64,000 bases of DNA from an uncultured Anaerotignum sp. (GTDB taxonomy: Bacteria; Bacillota; Clostridia; Lachnospirales; Anaerotignaceae), in assembly GCA_910578425.1 (NCBI GenBank), contig CAJTQX010000008.1, positions 1 through 64,000 of the forward strand. Reading direction: 5' to 3'. The position numbers and the translations under genes were made by a program. Under the pieces are notes generated by a model. That model searched no databases. It saw only the letters and a program-made list of their open reading frames with translations, and was not told the origin of the DNA. Below are positions 35,811 through 44,480 of the stretch, one piece after another; within the stretch, counting starts at the first letter, position 1, and every line of letters begins with the position of its first letter.

Positions 35811-37276
35811 ATACTGTCCTTTCCAATGCAGTCCGCCCCAAAAGCGTCCCGCACTTCCTCCACATCGTCAAAATGAATCGTGCGATCCGGAAAAATCTGA
35901 TATGTTTCATGACCTTTTCCTGCCACCAGAATGACGTCCCCGCTTTTGGCAAGTGCGGCTGCATGGCGGATTGCCTCCCGTCTGTCGGGAATTTTTTCAT
36001 AAGGGCAGCCTGTTTTCTGTACACCCGCCTCCACCTCCGTTATAATCTGCAGAGGGTCCTCCGTACGTGGGTTATCTGAGGTAATCAGGCAGTAATCGGA
36101 AAGCCTGCCCGCTGTTTCGCCCATGATAGGGCGTTTCGTTTTATCTCTGTCGCCGCCGCATCCAAAGACAGTTATGATTTTTCCCTTCGTAAATTCCTTT
36201 GCTGTTTTCAAAACGTTTTCCAGGCCATCCGGCGTATGGGCGTAGTCCACCACAGCCTGATACCCTTTCCGGCTGCGAATGGTCTGAAATCTGCCGGAAA
36301 CACCGCTGTTTTCCGAAAGCCCTTCCGCAATGGTTTTCAGCGGCACGCCCAACGCAATACATGCGCCCGCCGCCCCCAATGCGTTATATACGCTGAAACG
36401 TCCCGGCGTATGCAGCCTGACCGGCAGCCGCTTTCCCTGCCAGAGCAGTTCAAAAGAACAGCCCTCCGCAGAAATACGGATATTTTCCGCGGTCAATGCC
36501 GTATCGCTCTCTATGCCGAAAGACAGAATTTCGCCGCCGCTCCGTCCTGCCATGTATTCCCCCGCCGCGTCGTCCATATTGATAACGCTTTTTTCCGCGC
36601 GTTCAAAAAGCAGCCCCTTTGCCGCGCGGTAGTTCTCCATCGTTTTATGGTAATCCAGATGATCCTGCGTCAGATTGGTAAAAACAGCCGCGTCAAACGC
36701 AATGCCGTCCACGCGGCAGAGGTCCAGCGAATGCGAGGATACCTCCATCACCACATCCGTTACGTCCTCTCTCCGCATCTGTTCCAAAAGTGCCTGCAAC
36801 TCCCGCGATTCCGGCGTTGTGCGGCTGGAGGGAAGCACCCTGTCCCCAATGCGGTTTTCGATTGTGCCAATGACGCCGACCTTCCGCCCCGCTTTATCCA
36901 GAACAGATTTTATGAGATATGTTGTGGTCGTTTTGCCATTTGTACCCGTTACCCCAATCATGCGCATCTGTCGTGATGGATGTCCATAAAAATGAGCGGA
37001 AACCATTGCCAGAGCCTTTCTGGTATTTTCCGCCAGAATCACCGCCGTATGTTCAGGAACGCCCTGCACCCGATGTGTGCAGAGGATTGCCGCCGCACCT
37101 TTTTCCAACGCGGAGGGGATGTATTTATGCCCGTCCGTCTGGAAACCTTCTATACAGACAAACAGCCCTCCCTGTTCCACAGCGCGGGAATCATAGGCTA
37201 TGTTCGTAATCTCCTGATTTTCATTTCCTTGTATCAGTTCGCAGGGAACGCCTTCCAGCAGCTTTTTTAATTCCAT
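35807..37276 (-). CDS. murE: UDP-N-acetylmuramoyl-tripeptide synthetase (MurE)
   Basis: Adds the third amino acid, probably meso-diaminopimelate in this kind of organism. 489 residues from ATG 37276 (MELKKLLEGV) behind AAGGAGATTTTCTGC. ATP loop VTGTNGKTTTTYL near residue 112, NLTQDHLDYHKTMENY, and the late DNPRTEDP motif, which in characterised enzymes recognises diaminopimelate rather than lysine. First gene of the murE-murF-mraY-murD-spoVE run. Confidence 0.97.
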   Translation of the reverse strand: MELKKLLEGVPCELIQGNENQEITNIAYDSRAVEQGGLFVCIEGFQTDGHKYIPSALEKGAAAILCTHRVQGVPEHTAVILAENTRKALAMVSAHFYGHPSRQMRMIGVTGTNGKTTTTYLIKSVLDKAGRKVGVIGTIENRIGDRVLPSSRTTPESRELQALLEQMRREDVTDVVMEVSSHSLDLCRVDGIAFDAAVFTNLTQDHLDYHKTMENYRAAKGLLFERAEKSVINMDDAAGEYMAGRSGGEILSFGIESDTALTAENIRISAEGCSFELLWQGKRLPVRLHTPGRFSVYNALGAAGACIALGVPLKTIAEGLSENSGVSGRFQTIRSRKGYQAVVDYAHTPDGLENVLKTAKEFTKGKIITVFGCGGDRDKTKRPIMGETAGRLSDYCLITSDNPRTEDPLQIITEVEAGVQKTGCPYEKIPDRREAIRHAAALAKSGDVILVAGKGHETYQIFPDRTIHFDDVEEVRDAFGADCIGKDSI

Positions 37277-37503
37277 GCAGAAAATCTCCTTCCCAGCCGG
37301 AGCCCGCAGCCCCAGCTCTCCAAAACAGTATAATATGCTGGAAAACCGCAGTTTTCCAGCTTTTTTATCCTTCTCCATTCTTCCATATGCAAACCATTAT
37401 ACCATATTTAACCGCCACTACCAAACCTTTTTACAGGATTTCTCAGAAAAAAGCCAGCAAAATATCTTTTATTTCCGCATGGGCTGCCTGTCCAAACGTC
37501 CAT

Positions 37504-37545
37504 AAAGGCTGGAAAGAGTTGCTCCAAAAGCCTCATTCCAGCCTG
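37504..37545 (-). terminator. terminator after the SleC-like gene
   Basis: Minus strand AGGCTGGAATGAG / CTCTTTCCAGCCT with a short loop, followed by TTTAT. It isolates the spore-type gene pair from murE. Confidence 0.7.
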
Positions 37546-37569
37546 TCATACGCTCCTGTTCTTTGCACA

Positions 37570-38805
37570 CTATCTTGTGTCATACAGCCGCGCTATCATG
37601 TCCCAGGTTTCCTCGTCCACCGCGCCGGTTGCCGTAATGCCGTTCTGCTGCTGCAAAGCGGCCACAGCCGCCGCCGTTGTTTCGTCATACACGCCCGTCT
37701 GTGCCACCTGTGGTATCGTGCCGTAGTAGAGTGAAATGCTGTTCAGATACTTTTGCAGACGCCCCACATCTAAATTTTCCATCCCTTTGGACAGCACATA
37801 CCCCGGATACGCCGCCGCTCTGTTTTCCGCGTAGCCAGCAGGAAAACACCCATTTACACACCCCATGATATTCCCACAGGATACGCCCATGCTGTGCCAT
37901 GTATTTTGTCCCACAATGCCGTCCTCCACCAGATAAGACAGCTTCTGGAACGCTTTCACCGCCGCCGCTGTTTTGGGTCCATAAAACTGATCCAGCGCGA
38001 CACTCGGCACCTGCGGATAAAAAAAAGACACAACGTTGATATGATACTGCGTTTCCCCTACATTTTGCCCAAGAGAACCCTCTTTCAGCGAACCCGAAAA
38101 GGAATTATCCGAAGCCTGTAATATTTTCCCGTCATAGAGCAGAGCACTGAACCGCCGTACACCTTCATAAACATGCCGCAGCTTATACCATGTGTCCCTG
38201 CCAACCACGCCATCCGGCGCGATTCCCGAAATCCGCTGGAACTGGCGCACCGCCTCCTCCGTATCCGCTCCGAATACACCGTCCGGCTGGGCAATCGGCA
38301 CAATAGACGGGTAGTTTTCCGCAATCCTGTTTAATTCCAGCTGCACAGCCTGCACCGCCGCTCCGCTGCTCCCTGCCTTGAGCGGATAGCCCGGATAGGC
38401 CTGCGCGGAAACAGGAGCCGCTTTTTCCTCCCCCTTCGCACGTTCCAGGCCGTAAAGCGGCGTCCCTGTGATGCCGTCCAAAATCTCGTTTACAATTTGG
38501 TTCACGTTTTCATACGTCCTGCCATGCCCGCTGAATTTCCTGTCATATTGCGGCAAAGCCGTCACATCGAATGGATAGCCTCTGTTCCTGTAAAAACATC
38601 CGCCGATACGCCCCAGAGCAAACTGCAAAAGCAGGGAAACACGCCTGCGGATCGTTTTTTCCGGGAGCGTTGGGTCAATTTCAGATGAAGCCGTATTTTT
38701 CATATATTCCGGAAAGGAAACCGTTTTGTTTTCTGCCGTTTCGTCCGGCTTTCCCATATGTACCGTTACGCTCTGCGGCAGTATGTACCATTTCTGTCCC
38801 GCCAT
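37570..38805 (-). CDS. SleC-like peptidoglycan-binding protein
   Basis: 411 residues, no signal peptide. The N-terminal ~115 residues (ILPQSVTVHMGKP, YMKNTASSEIDPTLPE, RNRGYPFDVT) match the non-catalytic domain of clostridial spore cortex-lytic/peptidoglycan-binding proteins. Three PG_binding_1-type repeats follow (LKAGSSGAAVQAVQLELN, a second near residue 245 and LDVGRLQKYLNSISLYYG), each ending in GVVG/TGAV-type turns before TW. No catalytic lysozyme-like or amidase domain is seen, so it probably anchors to cortex rather than cutting it. It pairs with the small gene directly upstream. Confidence 0.8.
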   Translation of the reverse strand: MAGQKWYILPQSVTVHMGKPDETAENKTVSFPEYMKNTASSEIDPTLPEKTIRRRVSLLLQFALGRIGGCFYRNRGYPFDVTALPQYDRKFSGHGRTYENVNQIVNEILDGITGTPLYGLERAKGEEKAAPVSAQAYPGYPLKAGSSGAAVQAVQLELNRIAENYPSIVPIAQPDGVFGADTEEAVRQFQRISGIAPDGVVGRDTWYKLRHVYEGVRRFSALLYDGKILQASDNSFSGSLKEGSLGQNVGETQYHINVVSFFYPQVPSVALDQFYGPKTAAAVKAFQKLSYLVEDGIVGQNTWHSMGVSCGNIMGCVNGCFPAGYAENRAAAYPGYVLSKGMENLDVGRLQKYLNSISLYYGTIPQVAQTGVYDETTAAAVAALQQQNGITATGAVDEETWDMIARLYDTR

Positions 38806-38829
38806 ATTATTTCCCCCTTCCGCCTGCGC

Positions 38830-39270
38830 CTATTCCGAAAAGCTCCGCATCAGCGTCGGCTGCAACTCCACAGGCTGCTGTGAAGTGATTCCCTCAATAA
38901 TTGCCACATCCGTCAGCCTTCTTGTCACATACTCCGGCGCGCTGATCTGCACATCATACGCCGTATAGGGGCGCGTGGCCCTGAATGCGCGGCTGGGTGC
39001 TGGCAGACGCAGCTTTCCAACATTCCCGTTCTCATCACTTTTCACTGTCATGGAAAGCCCATAGCCATCCCCTAAATCCTTCGTTACTGTGACCCTTGCC
39101 GCTTTCACAGGCAACGCGCCCTGTGCCGTTGAGATTTGGAACGAAAGATAGCCCTCGCCGTCGTTTTCCTCCCAAAAACGCTGGAGCCGTTTCAATATCA
39201 TTTCCCTGTCAGAGTGCCCTGTGCCTTCCGCCGAAAAAATGTTTTCTTTGCCGAACCGATAGGGATACAA
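38830..39270 (-). CDS. carboxypeptidase-regulatory-like domain protein, N-terminal partner of the SleC-like protein
   Basis: 146 residues from a TTG start (39270) with GAGGAGGGGACAGCG upstream. GYLSFQISTAQGALPVKAARVTVTK followed by TVKSDENGNVGKLRLPAP and ITSQQPVELQP is the beta-sandwich domain usually found at the N-terminus of the same protein as the neighbouring gene. The two genes are 24 nt apart, the second with its own GGAAGGGGG ribosome site, so the split looks genuine rather than a frameshift. Confidence 0.7.
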   Translation of the reverse strand: MYPYRFGKENIFSAEGTGHSDREMILKRLQRFWEENDGEGYLSFQISTAQGALPVKAARVTVTKDLGDGYGLSMTVKSDENGNVGKLRLPAPSRAFRATRPYTAYDVQISAPEYVTRRLTDVAIIEGITSQQPVELQPTLMRSFSE

Positions 39271-39362
39271 CGCTGTCCCCTCCTCTGAATACAGAATACC
39301 ACAGATATTCTATTCATATCGAACGTGTTTTTTGACAAAAAAATAGCGGAATACATTTTTCT

Positions 39363-39395
39363 TTCCGATTCTGTTCCGATTCTGTTCCGATTCTA
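39363..39395. repeat. 11-bp tandem repeat, three units
   Basis: TTCCGATTCTG repeated at 39363, 39374 and 39385 (last unit ends in A). It lies in the 220-bp gap between the SleC-like gene pair (-) and the EamA transporter (+). No coding function. Confidence 0.85.
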
Positions 39396-39493
39396 TCTGT
39401 TTTTGTAATATATCACATGAGAAACATTCGCTTTTCTTCTTCTATTTTCTGTGGTAGACTATGGGAAATCTTACAGAAACGGGGTGTTTGCTT

Positions 39494-40375
39494 ATGAACC
39501 GGCCTTTTCCCAAATATATTTTTGCTCTGCTGTTATTCGGCTCCAATGGGGTTTTTGCCAGCATGATTGCCCTGAACAGCTATGAAATCGTGCTTTCGCG
39601 CTCCCTGCTCGGGTGCCTGTTTGTTGTTTCCGTGTTTTTCCTCAGAAAAAACAAACCAACATTTCCCGCGCATAAAAAATCCTTTGTATTGCTCTGCATC
39701 GCCGGATGCGCCACAGGTGCAACATGGATTCTGCTGTATGAAGCCTACCAGCGAATCAGCGTGAGCATTGCCACACTATGTATGTATTTCGGCCCTGCTA
39801 TTGTAATGGCTCTTTCTCCCTTCCTGTTCAAAGAAAGTCTGACCCGCCGGAAAGTTGTCAGCTTTTTGCTTGTTCTTTTGGGAATGGTGCTGATCAATGG
39901 ACAGCTTGCTGGAAACAACAGCGATAGTTTGGGCCTATTCTGCGGAATCCTTTCCGCCATCACTTATGCGGCAGCGATTTCCTGCAATAAATGTGCAAAG
40001 GAAATCGGCGGGCTGGAAAATACTGCAATACAGATGGTGTTTACTTTTCTCACAGCCACACTGTTTGTAGGCATTACAAAAGGCTTTTCCATAAAAATTG
40101 CCCCGTCTGATATCTTCCCGATACTAATGCTGGGGCTAATCAACACAGGCATCGGCAGCTATTTTTTCCTGTCCTCCATGAACGTCCTGCCTGTGCAGAC
40201 CGTTGCTATCTGCGGCTATCTGGAACCGCTTGCTGCCGTCATTTTTTCGATGCTGTTCCTGCATGAAACGCTTGGGCCCATTCAGGCCATTGGCGCAGTG
40301 CTGATTCTGGGCGGCGCAGTTTTCGGAGAACTGCGGCAGAAGCAGCCGCCAAAGGAAGCGGCCCAGCCTGTATAA
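39494..40375 (+). CDS. EamA/DMT family transporter
   Basis: 293 residues from ATG 39494 (MNRPFPKYIF) behind ACGGGGTG. Ten hydrophobic segments arranged as two EamA repeats (first ending near VLINGQL, second with INTGIGSYFFLSSMNVLPVQTVA). Drug/metabolite transporter superfamily; substrate unknown. Stand-alone gene between two terminators. Confidence 0.88.
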   Translation: MNRPFPKYIFALLLFGSNGVFASMIALNSYEIVLSRSLLGCLFVVSVFFLRKNKPTFPAHKKSFVLLCIAGCATGATWILLYEAYQRISVSIATLCMYFGPAIVMALSPFLFKESLTRRKVVSFLLVLLGMVLINGQLAGNNSDSLGLFCGILSAITYAAAISCNKCAKEIGGLENTAIQMVFTFLTATLFVGITKGFSIKIAPSDIFPILMLGLINTGIGSYFFLSSMNVLPVQTVAICGYLEPLAAVIFSMLFLHETLGPIQAIGAVLILGGAVFGELRQKQPPKEAAQPV

Positions 40376-40380
40376 GCCTT

Positions 40381-40434
40381 CCCTGCCTCCGTCTGTCAGG
40401 ATTTTCCTTTCGGACGGGGGTATTTTTTTTGCAA
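40381..40434 (+). terminator. terminator after the EamA gene
   Basis: CCTGCCTCCGTC pairs with GGACGGGGG around a 17-nt loop and is followed by TATTTTTTTT. Confidence 0.75.
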
Positions 40435-40460
40435 CAATCCTTCGGCTTATAAAAAAAATC

Positions 40461-40497
40461 ACCGCTGGAGGATTTCCCTTTCCAGCGGCGTTTTTTG
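40461..40497 (-). terminator. terminator after the HD-domain gene
   Basis: CCGCTGGA (with GGAAATCC in the loop) pairs with TCCAGCGG; the minus strand is followed by TGATTTTTTTT and the plus strand by CGTTTTTTG, so it can act both ways. Confidence 0.75.
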
Positions 40498-40512
40498 TTT
40501 GTCCCGCAAATT

Positions 40513-41034
40513 TTACAGATGTGCAGGCTGTTTTTTGAACATCTGCACATATTTCCGTTCTGTCATTTCGCAGAGCGCGCAGATTTTATCCACAAAAGTT
40601 ACTACGTACGATTCGATGTAGCGAGGCGGAACCAGTGTGCAGGGCCACATATGCTTACGGATTGCGTCCTTTTCCACATTATTCAGCTCTGTAATTCTGC
40701 TGGCGTTATCCAGCGCGACCCGCGGATGCCACGAAGCATGGCCGGAACGGATATATTTTTTTGTCCGCCAATCATAAAAGTACAGGTCGTGCAGCAGCCC
40801 CGCCCTTGCCGCAGAGCGATAATCCCAGCCCATCCTGCGGCAGATCAGAAAGCTGTAATAAGAAACGTTAACACTGTGCTGGAGCCTGCTTGTATTGCAG
40901 TGCTGCATATGCCTGTCGAGCTTCTGCACCTGCTCATTCTCCAAAATATCCCCAACACATTCCTTATATTCTGCCAGCAGCTGATCCTCGTCCAATCTGC
41001 TGAAATCCTTGCGGGATCCAATCGCCTTGTGCAT
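40513..41034 (-). CDS. HD-domain phosphohydrolase-like protein
   Basis: 173 residues from ATG 41034 (MHKAIGSRKD), 8 nt after AAAGGAAG; a GTG at 41043 is less well placed. Metal-binding pattern: His near residue 55 (MQHCNTSRLQHSVNVSYYS region), then AGLLHDLYFYDWR with the HD pair. HD proteins of this type hydrolyse nucleotides or phosphates; the substrate is unknown. Stand-alone. Confidence 0.8.
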   Translation of the reverse strand: MHKAIGSRKDFSRLDEDQLLAEYKECVGDILENEQVQKLDRHMQHCNTSRLQHSVNVSYYSFLICRRMGWDYRSAARAGLLHDLYFYDWRTKKYIRSGHASWHPRVALDNASRITELNNVEKDAIRKHMWPCTLVPPRYIESYVVTFVDKICALCEMTERKYVQMFKKQPAHL

Positions 41035-41280
41035 CGGCGTCACTTCCTTTGCTTGTTATTCTGTCCAGCCAGTTCTGAAAGGGGCAGTCTGCCTCTTTGG
41101 AATGATTATATCACAAACGCAATCCAATTTACATAAAAATTTTATAAAAAATTTGCACAAAAAAATGGTCCGGCGCAAAATAAAATTTCTAACGCCAGAC
41201 CACTTTTGCAGGCAGCGATGCAGAAACCCAGCCAAGAAAACAGGTTTCCCCGAATGCACCTGTCAGCCGCCCTTTTCTCA

Positions 41281-41637
41281 TTATTTTTCCTTTGGATTCG
41301 CCACAAGCGCGGCAAGGAAAGCGAAGAATACCGCCGCTGTCACGCCGCCCGCCGCCGCCTTCATGCCGCCTGTGAAAATGCCCAGAAAGCCCGCGCTGTC
41401 TACCTCTTTCATTACGCCCTCCGCAAGCCGGAAACCGAAGCCCGTCAGAGGCACAGTCGCCCCTGCTCCGCCAAATTCCTCCAGCGTCTGATAAATGCCA
41501 AGGCCGCCCAGAATGCATCCAAGGCAGACATACATCACCAATATCCTGCCAGACATCAGCTTTGTCTTATCAATCAAAATCTGCCCTATCACACACAGCA
41601 GTCCGCCGACCAGAAACGCTTTTGCCAGCTCCATCAT
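41281..41637 (-). CDS. spoVAE: stage V sporulation protein AE (SpoVAEb type)
   Basis: Membrane part of the SpoVA channel that moves dipicolinic acid into and out of the spore. 118 residues, three to four hydrophobic segments; AFLVGGLLCVIGQILID at the start and TGFGFRLAEGVM-K-VDSAG in the middle are typical. Start overlaps the spoVAD stop by 4 nt. Last gene of the operon. Confidence 0.93.
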   Translation of the reverse strand: MMELAKAFLVGGLLCVIGQILIDKTKLMSGRILVMYVCLGCILGGLGIYQTLEEFGGAGATVPLTGFGFRLAEGVMKEVDSAGFLGIFTGGMKAAAGGVTAAVFFAFLAALVANPKEK

Positions 41638-42662
41638 TTCGCAGCCCCCTTTCCACAGCCCTCAATCACAAGCCCATGCGCGATACCCGGTATAGGCTGC
41701 CCCTGCTGGGAGGACGTTGGGCTCATCAGCGCGCCCGTCGGAATAAACAGCATCCGCCCGATTTCTCCTGTCTTCAGCTTCGGGTAAAAATACCCGCAGA
41801 ACGTCACCGCAGAACAGGCGCAGCCGCTGCCTCCGGCATGCGTATCCTGCTTTTCCGCGTCAAAAATTTCAATGCCGCAGTCTGTAAAGCGGCTGTCCAT
41901 TTCATAACCTTCTTTCGACAGAAGTTCCACCACAAGCTCCCGCCCGATTGTGCCAAGGTCGCCCGTTGCGATAACATCGTAATCCTGCGGCATTCTTCCA
42001 GTGTCCTCAAAATGCGCCAGCAGAAGCGCGGCAGCGGCGGGAGCCATCGCCGCCCCCATGTTATTCGCGTCTGTCACGCCCATATCCACAATTTTCCCCG
42101 TTGTAATCTCCACAATCTTCGGTCCTTCGCCCTTTCCCGCAAGCACAGCCGCGCCGTCTCCGGTCACTGTCCATGTGCTTGTCGGCGGACGCTGTGTTCC
42201 CAGCGGCAAAGGAAAACGGAACTGTTTTTCCGCGGCACAGAAATGGCTGGATGCACCCGTCAGCACATGCCCCGCAAAACCGCCGTCAATCAGCATTGCC
42301 CCAAGGCTCATTGCCTCTCCCATCGTCGAACATGCCCCAAACAGCCCAAAATATGGTATCTCAAAATTTTTAATACCGAAGCAGGATCCTGTACATTGGT
42401 TGAGCAGATCGCCGCAGAGAATATAGTCCATATCCTTCATTTTCAGCCCTGCTTTCTGCACAGCCAGAGCCATATTTTCCTGCACAAAAAAACTCTCTGC
42501 CTGTTCCCAGGTATCCTGCCCGAACAGCGCGTCTTCCACCTTTTTGTCAAAATACGCTCCCAGAGGGCCTTCCGCTTCTTTGGGTCCTACCGTTGCAGCC
42601 GTAGAAAGAATCGGCACACCCTTAGAAAGGCGTACCGTCTGTTTCCCGATTTTTTTGCCCAT
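41634..42662 (-). CDS. spoVAD: stage V sporulation protein AD
   Basis: Soluble, thiolase-fold component of the SpoVA complex that binds dipicolinic acid at the spore inner membrane. 342 residues from ATG 42662 (MGKKIGKQTV) with GGAAGGTGAG upstream. Family segments: AATVGPKEAEGPLG, FGACSTMGEAMSLGA, TGDLGTIGRELV and CACSAVTFCGYF. The thiolase catalytic triad is not expected in this family. Confidence 0.95.
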   Translation of the reverse strand: MGKKIGKQTVRLSKGVPILSTAATVGPKEAEGPLGAYFDKKVEDALFGQDTWEQAESFFVQENMALAVQKAGLKMKDMDYILCGDLLNQCTGSCFGIKNFEIPYFGLFGACSTMGEAMSLGAMLIDGGFAGHVLTGASSHFCAAEKQFRFPLPLGTQRPPTSTWTVTGDGAAVLAGKGEGPKIVEITTGKIVDMGVTDANNMGAAMAPAAAALLLAHFEDTGRMPQDYDVIATGDLGTIGRELVVELLSKEGYEMDSRFTDCGIEIFDAEKQDTHAGGSGCACSAVTFCGYFYPKLKTGEIGRMLFIPTGALMSPTSSQQGQPIPGIAHGLVIEGCGKGAAK

Positions 42663-42667
42663 CTTTC

Positions 42668-43117
42668 TCACCTTCCAATCAGAAAATAAATCAGTCCAAC
42701 CAGCATGGAGGTCAGCGTGCCATAAACAATGACAGGGCCTGCCACAAGGAACATTTTCGCCGCCATGCCAAAAACCATGCCTTCCTTTTTGAATTCAATC
42801 GCCGGAGAAACCACAGAATTGGCAAAGCCTGTGATTGGTACAATCGTCCCCGCGCCGCAGAATTTCCCCAGCTTTTCATAGAGCCCCAGCGCAGTCAGCA
42901 CTGCGGAAATCCCAATCAGCGTAATGGAAACGCAAAGCGCGGCTTCGTTCTCCGTAAAATTGCGGTCCAGAAAAAGATTCAGCAGGAGTTGGCCGCCTGC
43001 ACATATCAGACCGCCGGAAACAAACGCTTTCAGGCAGTTTGTGAAAATTGGACTGTTCGGCGAAGCCTTTTTCACCATTTTGTCATATTCCTGCTGTGCT
43101 TTTTGTGTTGTCTGCAT
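42668..43117 (-). CDS. spoVAC: stage V sporulation protein AC
   Basis: Membrane protein of the SpoVA channel; in B. subtilis it acts as a mechanosensitive channel. 149 residues with about four hydrophobic segments after a polar N-terminus (KAQQEYDKMVKKASPNSP). GGLICAGGQLLLNLF and PITGFANSVVSPAIEFK-EG are family signatures. Start ATG 43117 follows AAAGGAGGG. A 213-bp gap to spoVAB contains an inverted-repeat element. Confidence 0.95.
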   Translation of the reverse strand: MQTTQKAQQEYDKMVKKASPNSPIFTNCLKAFVSGGLICAGGQLLLNLFLDRNFTENEAALCVSITLIGISAVLTALGLYEKLGKFCGAGTIVPITGFANSVVSPAIEFKKEGMVFGMAAKMFLVAGPVIVYGTLTSMLVGLIYFLIGR

Positions 43118-43134
43118 ACAAAATCCCTCCTTTA

Positions 43135-43332
43135 AAGAACCTGTCCGGCATTTTTCGAAACGTCAGCTTTCCCAGCCTTTTGCCGCCGCACCCTGGTAAT
43201 TTCTTCCGAAATACTCACAGTTACAGGCAAAACAAGAGCAGGCAAAGCAACTGCATTCCTGCGGAAAATTTCCTTTGTCCGGCGGCAAAATTCAGACAAA
43301 TTCGGCATTTCCCAAATACTGAGCAGGTTCTT
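43135..43332. mobile_element. MITE-like inverted-repeat element inside the spoVA operon
   Basis: 198 bp bounded by exact 9-bp inverted repeats AAGAACCTG (43135-43143) and CAGGTTCTT (43324-43332). The similarity continues imperfectly for about 20 bp further in on each side (CATTTTTCGAAACG versus GTATTTGGGAAATG). It has no transposase and only a weak short open frame, and its right end touches the spoVAB stop codon. Confidence 0.5.
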
Positions 43333-43756
43333 ATATAACATAAAATCCGTCAACCAGAAAATAAACCAACGAACCGGCAGTTTTCCCCAGCGCGAACGCC
43401 AAAAGCAGCCAGGGCAGCCCCCGCGTCAGCCTGCTCCGCCGCAGCATGACGGGCATTACATTCAGCACCTCCGCCAAAGCCACTGCCAAAACCCCCACGA
43501 AAACCCCCGTCAGCAGGGCATACGCCGAAACCAGAAAGGGAACGGACGGCAGGCGGTAATCTATGAACATTGCTGTTGTGCCGAAAAGCCCTCCCAACGT
43601 AATCACGTCCTCGTAAAGGGGGATAAAACGCTGCGTTTTCGTCCGATTTGCCATCCGTGGAACAATGCCGATTGCCGCGATAAACGCGAACACACCGGCA
43701 GAGACAAGTACCCCCGATGAAAAGGCAAAAAATATCAGGGCGGCAGAACGTATCAT
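43331..43756 (-). CDS. spoVAB: stage V sporulation protein AB
   Basis: Small membrane protein of the SpoVA operon, 141 residues, four hydrophobic segments. SSGVLVSAGVFAFIAAIGIVPR and the YEDVITLGGLFG segment fit SpoVAB. Start overlaps the spoVAA stop by 4 nt (ATGA). The stop codon coincides with the end of the neighbouring inverted-repeat element. Confidence 0.92.
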   Translation of the reverse strand: MIRSAALIFFAFSSGVLVSAGVFAFIAAIGIVPRMANRTKTQRFIPLYEDVITLGGLFGTTAMFIDYRLPSVPFLVSAYALLTGVFVGVLAVALAEVLNVMPVMLRRSRLTRGLPWLLLAFALGKTAGSLVYFLVDGFYVI

Positions 43757-44373
43757 TGCCCGCCGCCCCCTTTCTTCCGTTCCAGAGCGTCAATAATGCT
43801 GGCATTGGCTTCTTTTTCGTAGGTCGTCATTTCAATCTCAATGGGCGTAGGGTCTTCCGTCAGCTTGATTCTGGAAAAATGGTTGAAGAAAATGATAATC
43901 CCCAGCCCCAGCCCGATACTGTAAGGAATGGACAGCAGGGCGGGCATCTCCCTGTTCTCGCCAAAAAAGATATAATACACATTCTGGAAAATCAAAGGTA
44001 GCTGCGCGTCAGAGTGAAAGCACATGATTGTCGTGGAAGCCCCCGCAAACAATATCAGACTGATAACGAGCACCTTTGCCGCCGTCCAGGCCGGCTGTTT
44101 TTTTTCCGGCTCCGGCAGATATTCCACCAAAATATCCATCTCGCCTACATTGGAGATGGACGCGCCAGGATACTTTCTGCTCAATTCGCGGATAATATCC
44201 AGCACAGAAACCAGATAAGTCTTTTTCTTCTCCTCCGGAATCCGGAATACCACAAGCCGCTCGGCTTCGCCTGCCGTTTGTCCGTCCAAAAACACTTCTG
44301 CCACGTCTTTCAGCAGAACATTTCTGTTCCGTACAACCTGCGCTTTTTCCACAGGCTTAATGTAAATATCCAT
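43753..44373 (-). CDS. spoVAA: stage V sporulation protein AA
   Basis: 206 residues from ATG 44373 (MDIYIKPVEK) behind AGGAGGTGCTGGCA. A soluble N-terminal domain (LKDVAEVFLDG, VLDIIRELSRKYPGASISNVGE) is followed by two membrane segments (VLVISLILFAGAS and IPYSIGLGLGIIIFF). First gene of a five-gene spoVA operon; many clostridia keep only AC-AD-AE, so the presence of AA and AB is notable. Confidence 0.92.
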   Translation of the reverse strand: MDIYIKPVEKAQVVRNRNVLLKDVAEVFLDGQTAGEAERLVVFRIPEEKKKTYLVSVLDIIRELSRKYPGASISNVGEMDILVEYLPEPEKKQPAWTAAKVLVISLILFAGASTTIMCFHSDAQLPLIFQNVYYIFFGENREMPALLSIPYSIGLGLGIIIFFNHFSRIKLTEDPTPIEIEMTTYEKEANASIIDALERKKGGGGQ

Positions 44374-44423
44374 TGCCAGCACCTCCTGCTCTGCCAAACC
44401 GCCGGAACGGTTTTCCTTTGCTA

Positions 44424-44452
44424 TAGTATGGCTTTCTTACGCCAAAGCATAC
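44424..44452 (-). promoter_or_regulatory. candidate sigma-G promoter of the spoVA operon
   Basis: Minus-strand CATACTA (44430-44424) is the sigma-G -10 consensus. GTATG (44452-44448), 17 bp upstream, fits a forespore -35. It lies about 50 nt before spoVAA, where forespore-specific transcription is expected. Confidence 0.55.
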
Positions 44453-44480
44453 TGTTTCGCGCTGTGCAAAAAATTTCCAG

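Noticed and set aside
43132..43353. 73-codon frame between spoVAB and spoVAC
   Set aside because: It coincides with an inverted-repeat element and overlaps the spoVAB end; no ribosome site.
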